This document shows, in pieces, positions 17,870 to 23,243 of a stretch of 23,243 nucleotides of DNA (positions are counted from its first letter, which is position 1; every line of letters begins with the position of its first letter). A program made the position numbers and the translations under genes. The notes below the pieces were generated by a model that was not told where the DNA came from, did no database searches, and saw only the letters and a program-made list of their open reading frames with translations. This stretch comes from Cytidiella melzeri (lineage: Eukaryota > Basidiomycota > Agaricomycetes > Polyporales > Irpicaceae). The stretch lies in assembly GCA_022592445.1 (NCBI GenBank), contig JABYQR010000523.1:1-23243 (forward strand), read 5' to 3'.

Positions 17870-17882
17870 TAGCCCTTTATCA

Positions 17883-18525
17883 ACAGAGTGGATAAGACTG
17901 AGGGGATATGCCCTCAGGAGTGCCTCTATATATACATGAAGGGGAGGACCCCAGGTACTACCCTAAGACCCCTAATACCTACATGAGTAAGCAAAGTAAT
18001 CTACCTTACTAAGCATGCCCTATGCTCTAGTGGTGCCACTTCGATAATCAACTAATAGCAATTGTCCCCATGACCTGACCCCATGATCCAGTCCCAAGGC
18101 TAGACTTGTTCTAGCTTGTTCTAAGACAAGGCTAGACTTTTCCAGAAGGTTCTAAGAACTAAGACATCATCTAATGGAATGTTCTATACTATGACATCAT
18201 AGTTCCAGCATGTTCCACAAGGTTCCAGAGAGTTCTATCATGTGATACACAGATAAGAAAAGGAGCGCATCAGTGCATCAGAGACAGGAGGCGCATCAGT
18301 GCATCAATTGATAGGCACTGAGAATAAGCGCCGGAATAAGCGCCTGATAAGCGCCAGATAAGTGCTGGATAAGCACCTAAATAGACGCCGGGTAAGCGCT
18401 GGATAAGCGCCTGATAAACGCTTAAATATTTCCAATAATACCGTTGCCTGGTAAGGCAAGTCTTGTAGAAACCTTGAAAATCTGTGACAGTGCACTGCTA
18501 AGACCTAACAGCGCTGTCAGACCTC
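17883..18525. other. Gene-free, repeat-rich sequence
   Basis: No supported gene is present. It holds a TATA-like TATATATA (about 17926-17933), decamer-spaced GTTCYA motifs (18108-18127 and 18202-18241), a 16-bp direct repeat GCGCATCAGTGCATCA (18265-18280 and 18291-18306) and a degenerate minisatellite (18322-18425). It could be an unrecognised LTR or an old non-coding remnant between two insertions. Confidence 0.6.
18322..18425. repeat. Degenerate minisatellite, unit about 10-13 bp
   Basis: About nine imperfect tandem copies of a unit resembling GATAAGCGCCTG follow one another, with units such as GAATAAGCGCCG, ATAAGTGCTGG, GTAAGCGCTGG and GATAAACGCT. Variation among units suggests an old array. 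Confidence 0.75.
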
Positions 18526-18901
18526 TGAGAACCTAAGACACGAGCGTCAAGCGAGTGAGCCCAAGGTGCGAAGGAAGAGAGCACGATAGTAATATAACTG
18601 TACCTAAGACACGAGCGTCGAGCGAGTGAGCTAAGTACAGGGTTAGCATATGTACATACTGCAAGTGCAAGAGAGACAAGCTTACCCCAAGGTGTGAAGG
18701 AAGAGAGCACGATGGGGGGAAAATAGAGGAATGAGTGAACTCTTATAGTACAACGAGAGACGGCTCAATAAGGAGATGATAATCAACAAAGCTGTGTCCG
18801 CGGGAATGAGGCTATGCTACCATGTAATTCTAAAGACGGTTGACTGGTTCAACGCATCTAGAGGCAGGGATGTGATGCGCAGTTGTAATCCCAATTGCCG
18901 T
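18526..18901 (-). repeat. Copia-family LTR (LTR-Y), probably truncated
   Basis: On the + strand it starts TGAGAACCTAAG and is related to the Copia-3 LTR that follows. Two copies of a 57-nt unit (18531-18587 and 18602-18630 plus 18686-18713) differ at two bases. The second is split by a 55-nt segment (18631-18685) that on the - strand has GTAAGC, CTAAC and CTTAG, an intron signature. TATAAGA (- strand, about 18747-18741) stands about 30 nt before the split unit. The right end is not resolved and may have been cut by insertion of Copia-3. Confidence 0.7.
18631..18685 (-). other. Putative intron inside LTR-Y
   Basis: On the - strand GTAAGC opens and CTTAG closes 55 nt, with CTAAC about 14 nt before the end. 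Removing it gives a sequence that matches the neighbouring intron-free unit across the junction (CACCTTGGG then CTCACTCGC). Confidence 0.6.
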
Positions 18902-19339
18902 TGTAAGAACCTAAGACACACAAGCAAAGCGAGTTAATCCAGGTGCAAAAGAGAAAGAGCACAATTGTATAATGACTGTACCTAAGACACACGAGTGAAG
19001 CGAGTTAACTACAGGTACAGGCTGTGAGCATATTGCATATGTGAGGGACACCAAAGAATACTCACTCCAGGTGCGAAAGAGAAAGTGCACAATGGAGTGT
19101 AAGGAGCGAGGGTGAAGGTATATAAGACAGAGTCCTCAGGTGACCCAAAAAGGAAGATCTGTGATACAGATGTGTCTGCGTGATGACAGAACAATAAGGC
19201 AACCATATACGGAAGACAAAAGAGAGTCCAGTAACTACAAGTCCGTGAGCCGGAGCTGAAAAGCCATTAGATTCATATAGAATGAGAGCAGTATAGAGTA
19301 CAAGGTAACCATGTCCGTGAGCAAGAGCTGGAAATATCA
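18902..19339 (-). repeat. 3' LTR of Copia-3 (438 bp, LTR-Z)
   Basis: In element orientation it starts TGATATTTCC right after GAGGGGGAGTAT and ends GGTTCTTACA, so TG..CA. The pol stop TGA is formed by the first three LTR bases (19339-19337). TATA-like CTTATATACC is at 19126-19117. About 30 nt downstream a unit begins at 19095, is interrupted by a 57-nt intron-like segment (19065-19009), resumes to 18980, and is repeated without that segment at 18967-18909, close to the LTR end. Confidence 0.85.
19009..19065 (-). other. Putative intron inside the Copia-3 LTR
   Basis: On the - strand it starts GTGAGTATT and ends CCTGTAG, 57 nt, with a CTCAC branch-like motif about 20 nt from the end. Excision joins CACCTGGA to TTAACTCGCTT, and the same junction is present uninterrupted at 18937/18938. 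Confidence 0.6.
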
Positions 19340-21075
19340 ATACTCCCCCTCAGCGAGCTGAAACGGTGCAAGTCCGAGTGCTTTTGTATGGCATACATGG
19401 ACTTCAGCAGGCAGAGGTTTTGTGAAAATATCAGCAGGGTTGTCGGTACCTGGAATGCGTATGAGTTTGACAAGTCCAGAATTGACACATTCTCGAACGG
19501 AGTGTGCGCAAACACAGGTGTACTTTGAGCAGTGCTTCAAGTTGAGAGAAATAGAGGCATCGAACGCACTCTTGTTGTCGCAGTGCAGCTTGATAGGACC
19601 TTCAAGTGGGTGGTCAATTTGATCAGCAAGGACATCAAGCCACTTGAGCTGATTGCAGGCCTCATGTGCGGCATAGTACTCTGAATCGAAGGTAGAGGTA
19701 GCCACAGAGTTTTGTTCTGGCAAAGACCAACAGACAGCGCCATGGCCAAGGTAGAATACCCAACCAGAGGTGGAAAGGGAGTTGTCGGTGTCTCCTGCGA
19801 AGTCGGCGTTGGTGTAGCCGGTGAGTTTGTCGCATCGTGTGTCAGAATGACCAAGGCAAAGTCGGAAATGAGATGTACTGCAAAGGTACCGGAGAACGTA
19901 ATGAGTGGCCTTCAAATGCTGTGGCGGGGGATTCGACTGGTATTGGCAGAGCCAAGCAACAGCAAAGGAGATGTCTGGCCGTGTGCCCATGGATGCGTAC
20001 ATGAGATAACCTAGAATGGACCTGTAATTCTTGACAAACTTAGGGTCATTGAGTTCTGGATCCTGGTCGTACTTCTCCAGGATGGTTCCTGGAGCGAGTG
20101 GTGTGGAGGCGGGATTACAGTCTGAGTGGCCAAACCGTGCGAGGATGGAGTTTATGTAGACTTCCTGGTATAAAAATGTACGCCTGCTCCCCCTATCCCA
20201 GACGGTGCGGATTCCGAGATACTGTCAAAGATCACCCATGTTGGTAATCTTGAATTCTTTTGATATGGCCTCCTTTGTTTTGCAAATGAGGGCGAGGCTA
20301 TTTCCCATCATTGTGAGGTTGTCGACGTAAACAACTAAAATCTCGAGGTCTCCCCCTCGTCAACAAGTAAATATGGATACGTCACCTGTGCCATGACAGG
20401 CAAATCCAAGCTTTTCAAGACATGCCTTGAGTGTGAGGAACAATTGGTGTCCTGCTTGCTTCAATCCATATAGTGCCTTCCGAAGGTGGCATACTTTTCC
20501 TTCGGCTACTGCAAAACCTTCAGGTTGCTCCATATAGACCTCCTTGTCCAAATATCCGTTCAGATACGCCTGGTGAAAGTCAATCTGGTGGATTTCCCAG
20601 TCTAGGATGGTGCCTGTAGCGATGAGGTATTGCCAGGACTCCAGACAGGCAACAGGAGCGAAGGTATCTTTGTAATCGATTCCATGGACCTGTTCATATC
20701 CCTTTGCTATCAATCTAGCCTTGTGATGTTCCACATTTCCGTCCTTGTCGAGTTTGAGCTTGTATACCCACTTACTCTTGATGGCCTTGCGCGAGGTAAG
20801 TTGACAAGTTCCCAAGTTCCCTGTGTCCGCAGTCCGTCAATCTCAGCCTGCATAGCGGCTTGCCACTTGTTGCTGTCTGGAGATCCCATGGCTCCCTTGT
20901 AAGTACGAGGCTCTCCCTGAGGGGTGACTGCAGCTGTGTCAACAGCGTACAAGCCAGGAGCTTGGGGTGTCCCTTCTAGCATGGCGTCCACTTTGTGGTT
21001 GTCTGCACTGGGCCAGGATTCCGTCCACTTGAGCCCTGCTGTCTTCCTTTCGCGTTGAGAGTGTCTGGGAGGCAA
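19337..21075 (-). pseudogene. Copia-3 RT and RNase H
   Basis: The linker (21075 onward) leads to RT with NLPRA, a frameshift near 20795, then KWVYKLKLDKDG, HKARLIAKGYEQ, IDFHQAYLNG and EQPEGF. A TGA at 20362-20360 follows FTC; the same frame then gives YVDN (about 20321-20310) instead of YVDD, and a TGA at 20227-20225 after MGDL. The MGTRPDISFAVAW motif and an open RNase H follow (20002-19337) with TNADFAGD, FDSEYYA, HCDNKSA and ADIFTKPL, all four acids kept. The gene is dead, with both stops in likely CGA codons preceded by T. Confidence 0.92.
19341..19351 (-). other. Polypurine tract of Copia-3
   Basis: GAGGGGGAGTA on the - strand lies just before the TGATAT start of the LTR and also encodes the last residues of Pol (EGEY). 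Confidence 0.85.
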
Positions 21076-21570
21076 AGAGGGTGAGGGTGTACCCCGAGCT
21101 TGTGAGAGCTGAGTGTGCTTGGGTTTGGTGAACAGAAGGTGGGCAGAGTTGGGTAAAAACTACGGTGGTGGCACAGAGACAGATGGAAGTGGTGAGATGT
21201 CACGCCCTTTGCCTTTGGAAGGCACAGGTTGTGGTGACTTGAGGACATTGGAAAAGGATGGGCCAGGCTTTGTTTGTGGTGGTGTAACTGGTCGTTGACC
21301 AACTGACAAAGGGCCTGCTTGAGATGATGGTTGTGGAGGTAAAGGTGTCATGGATGTGGTAGGAGCTGGCTGCAATGAGAGCGTGGTAGGGATAGAATGA
21401 CCGAGAATGATTGTGGTAGATGGCGGTGTGGGGTTCACGGTAGGTTGACTCGAGGGTTGGAGAGTTTCAGGACAATGAGGAAAAACTGTCTTGTTGAATA
21501 CCACATCAGGACTTGTGACAATCTTTCGGCTATGACTGTCCCATAAGCAATAACCCTTTGATTTTGCTTC
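21076..21570 (-). pseudogene. Copia-3 Pol linker between integrase and RT
   Basis: A Pro/Ser/Thr/Gln-rich low-complexity stretch (for example TTIILGHSIPTTLSLQPAP) bridges the VFNKTVFP motif and PPRHSQRERK. It has a stop after VPPP at about 21160. Such linkers are usual between integrase and RT of Copia elements and are poorly conserved. Confidence 0.75.
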
Positions 21571-23243
21571 TTAGCCAACAAAGGTCAGCTTGTGAGCATT
21601 TTGGTCCCACTTGCCATGCTTGTCCTTGTGTTTGTGGGTATAGGCTAGGCATCTGAAAGTCCGGAAGTGGGACACATCCGGTACGGTGCCAGTGAGAACC
21701 TCATAGGAAGTCTGCCATGAGAGACCGCGCTTTGGAGTGCGATTGCAGACGTGTACTGCTGTGAGGAGGGCTTCTTCCCAGAAACCTTGCAATAGACCCG
21801 CTGCCAGCTGCATGGATTTGGCTGACTCGACGAGAGTGCAGTTCATGTGTTTGGCTTTACTGTTCTGCTGAGGCGTATTGGCAACTGTTCGCCTGTGAAC
21901 GATTCCTTCGTTGCGGAGATACTGCTGGAAAGCATTTGACATGTATTCTCTACCTCAATCAGATTGCAAGACCTTGATGTTGGCGTTGAACTGTGTACAA
22001 ACCATAGCCTGGAATTCCTTGAACTTCTACTCCTGGTGATCCTTACTTGGAATAGGGAAGCACCAGACAGTGTCAGTTGCATCGTTGTCATGGATGGCCT
22101 GACTAGCCCTTAATTTTCGCAATTTACCTCTTGTTTTTATCTATAAAACTTTGGGCTGCAGCTCAGTTGCAACCTTTCCTACATAAACTCCTTTGCACGT
22201 CTATTAAGCGCCCGTATCACGTGGCTTAGATGCTCCATACGGTCACATTACTTGCTACTACGTCACACTGGCATGTGACTTAGCTTAAGTAAGACCACAT
22301 GGCAAACAGAACACATGGCTCAGCCCATAGCTAGGGATTTGATGTCATAGATACCATCCACATGGGCTCCTTATTGTTCTTTCCCTATTGTTCTCTTTAT
22401 GGAAGGATGTTCTCACAGGTGTGGGAATGGAATACAATAGTTGGTCTCCTTTTAGATAGATTCTCTCACAAGTAGAGTTCTTGGCAAGGACTAGACAATA
22501 GCTATTGTTCTCCTTTAGGTAGTTCTTTTGTTCTTCGTTCACACGGCTTCTTGCAAAGCCTGCCCTCAACATGGTCTGTGCGCAGGTCCCTGAAGTCTAT
22601 ATATACTGCTGCATGTACGCTCCTAGCCCCCATCTCGACCTCTTGGTCTTTACTGGGCTAGGTAAGCAAATCCCCTCTGTACTACATAGCTGGTAGTCAG
22701 AATACTAACTTGGTCTTTACTGGGCTAGACATCTGCATAAGGTTTATAGCTGGTGAGAGTATTGAGCTTCACGCCTACCACCACCACTTCGTCAACATCC
22801 ACTTCATGTCCCTGTTTGTCACGTCAAGCCTTGTTTCCGTGTCAATCGTCAATGTAGTTACCAAAGTAGAAATTTCCGTGAAGAGACTTAGTTTGCATCA
22901 GTCCAGCAAGGTCTGAATGGATGAGGTCAAAGGGCTTGGATGCACAGTCGTAGTGAGAAGGGACGCCTGTGTAGCTTGCCCAAGATGCATCCCTCGCAAG
23001 GATGAGGAGAGCGAGGCGCTTCGGAGAGCATGAGACCTTTGACCGTTGAAGAATTGGTCTTGAGATGCTGTAAAGCTTCCCAGTTAAGGTGTCCGAAGCA
23101 ATGATGTGCGATGTCAAGGGTAGTACCAGCAGGTTGTATGGAAACAGCATTGACTGAAGGACTAGGAGAGATCCCAATCCAGTACTGTGCGTTACTGAGG
23201 GTACCTATACCGTAGGTGCGTTTTGCGTCAGAAATACGAGCTT
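21571..23243 (-). pseudogene. Copia-3 integrase, split by a solo LTR, 5' end outside
   Basis: From the right edge: the pre-integrase zinc domain (HHCFGHLNWEAL; then C-x2-C in PCEGCILGK, in another frame after a shift near 22990), and the core start FDLIHSDLAG and GNYIDD at 22850. The solo LTR lies between IDD and the next residues (ATDTVWCF). Below it, TGA at 21957-21955 interrupts the SD.G.EY motif. The third catalytic position is lost: QQNSKAKHMN stands where NGVAERMN is usual, so the Glu is Lys. The GKWDQNAHKLTFVG motif ends in TAA at 21571. This is a relic. Confidence 0.9.
22086..22844 (-). mobile_element. Solo LTR, copy 2 (759 bp), in Copia-3 integrase
   Basis: It has the same length and family as 9141-9899 but is inverted. 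Ends on the + strand are TGTCATGG and CCGTGTCA. The 5-bp target copy ATCGT flanks it at 22081-22085 and 22845-22849. TATATATA lies at 22598-22605, so the LTR reads on the - strand. TGACGTCA of copy 1 (9641-9648) is TGATGTCA here, another CpG loss. Confidence 0.95.

Larger units (their letters stand above)
11260..17882 (-). mobile_element. Copia-2: 5' half of a Ty1/Copia element, interrupted by a DNA transposon
   Basis: On the - strand it comprises a 5' LTR (about 17882-17872 plus 14702-14139), primer site at 14138-14127, gag, protease and integrase up to 11260. RT, RNase H and the 3' LTR are missing because the Gypsy-2 LTR begins there. The Tc1/mariner-like element at 14703-17869 lies in the LTR. 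The right boundary at TTATCA (17882) is inferred from the TGATA start of the related Copia-3 LTR. Confidence 0.82.
18902..23243 (-). mobile_element. Copia-3: decayed Ty1/Copia element, 5' end beyond the window
   Basis: From the left it shows its 3' LTR, polypurine tract, RNase H, RT, a Pro/Ser-rich linker and integrase, ending at the window edge before protease. Several stops and frameshifts and a solo LTR (22086-22844) break the coding region. Confidence 0.92.

Noticed and set aside
1..23243. tRNA, rRNA or CRISPR features
   Set aside because: The only tRNA-like string is the 12-nt primer site at 14127; no cloverleaf, rRNA block or regularly spaced repeat with unique spacers was found by eye.

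Overview
The window looks like a retrotransposon-dense, probably heterochromatic stretch of a filamentous basidiomycete genome, most likely an Agaricomycete. The reasons are short 50-60 nt GT..AG introns with CTRAY-like branch sites, Copia and chromodomain Ty3/gypsy elements with fungal features, a multi-exon DDE transposase of a type I associate with mushroom genomes (from memory, not searched), and CpG-type decay. I see no ordinary host gene, no rRNA or tRNA gene and no CRISPR array; nearly everything is a transposable element, nested or joined to another.

Layout. (1) 1-1566, + strand: 3' end of a Copia element (RT end, RNase H, polypurine tract, 515-bp 3' LTR). (2) 1567-2919, - strand: remnant of a Ty3/gypsy element (RT thumb, RNase H, half an integrase), cut on the left by the Copia element and on the right by the next element. 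(3) 2920-11259, - strand: an LTR-bounded Ty3/gypsy chromovirus of Tf1/sushi type (LTRs about 98% identical, 12-nt self-priming site, gag, PR, RT, RNase H, integrase with chromodomain). Its gag-pol is broken by stops, frameshifts and a 759-bp solo LTR. Between pol and the 3' LTR it carries, on the opposite strand, an intact intron-containing gene for a coiled-coil Zn(II)2Cys6-type protein. (4) 11260-17882, - strand: 5' half of a second Copia element (integrase, protease, gag, half-tRNA primer site, 5' LTR); its LTR is interrupted by (5) 14703-17869, a Tc1/mariner-like DNA transposon with terminal inverted repeats, TA duplication and an apparently intact four-exon transposase. (6) 17883-18525: repeat-rich sequence without a gene. 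(7) 18526-18901: a related, probably truncated LTR. (8) 18902-23243, - strand: a third, decayed Copia element running off the right edge, with a second 759-bp solo LTR in its integrase.

Most notable are: the antisense, spliced Zn2Cys6 gene, which is the only intact large gene of element 3; the LTRs at 18526-19339, which hold an intron-containing copy of the transcript start followed by a tandem copy that looks like its spliced product; a perfect 12-nt self-priming complementarity; and the mismatched flanks of element 3, best explained by a deletion through recombination between two copies. Catalytic Asp-to-Asn and CGA-to-TGA changes recur at CpG sites, pointing to methylation-linked decay.
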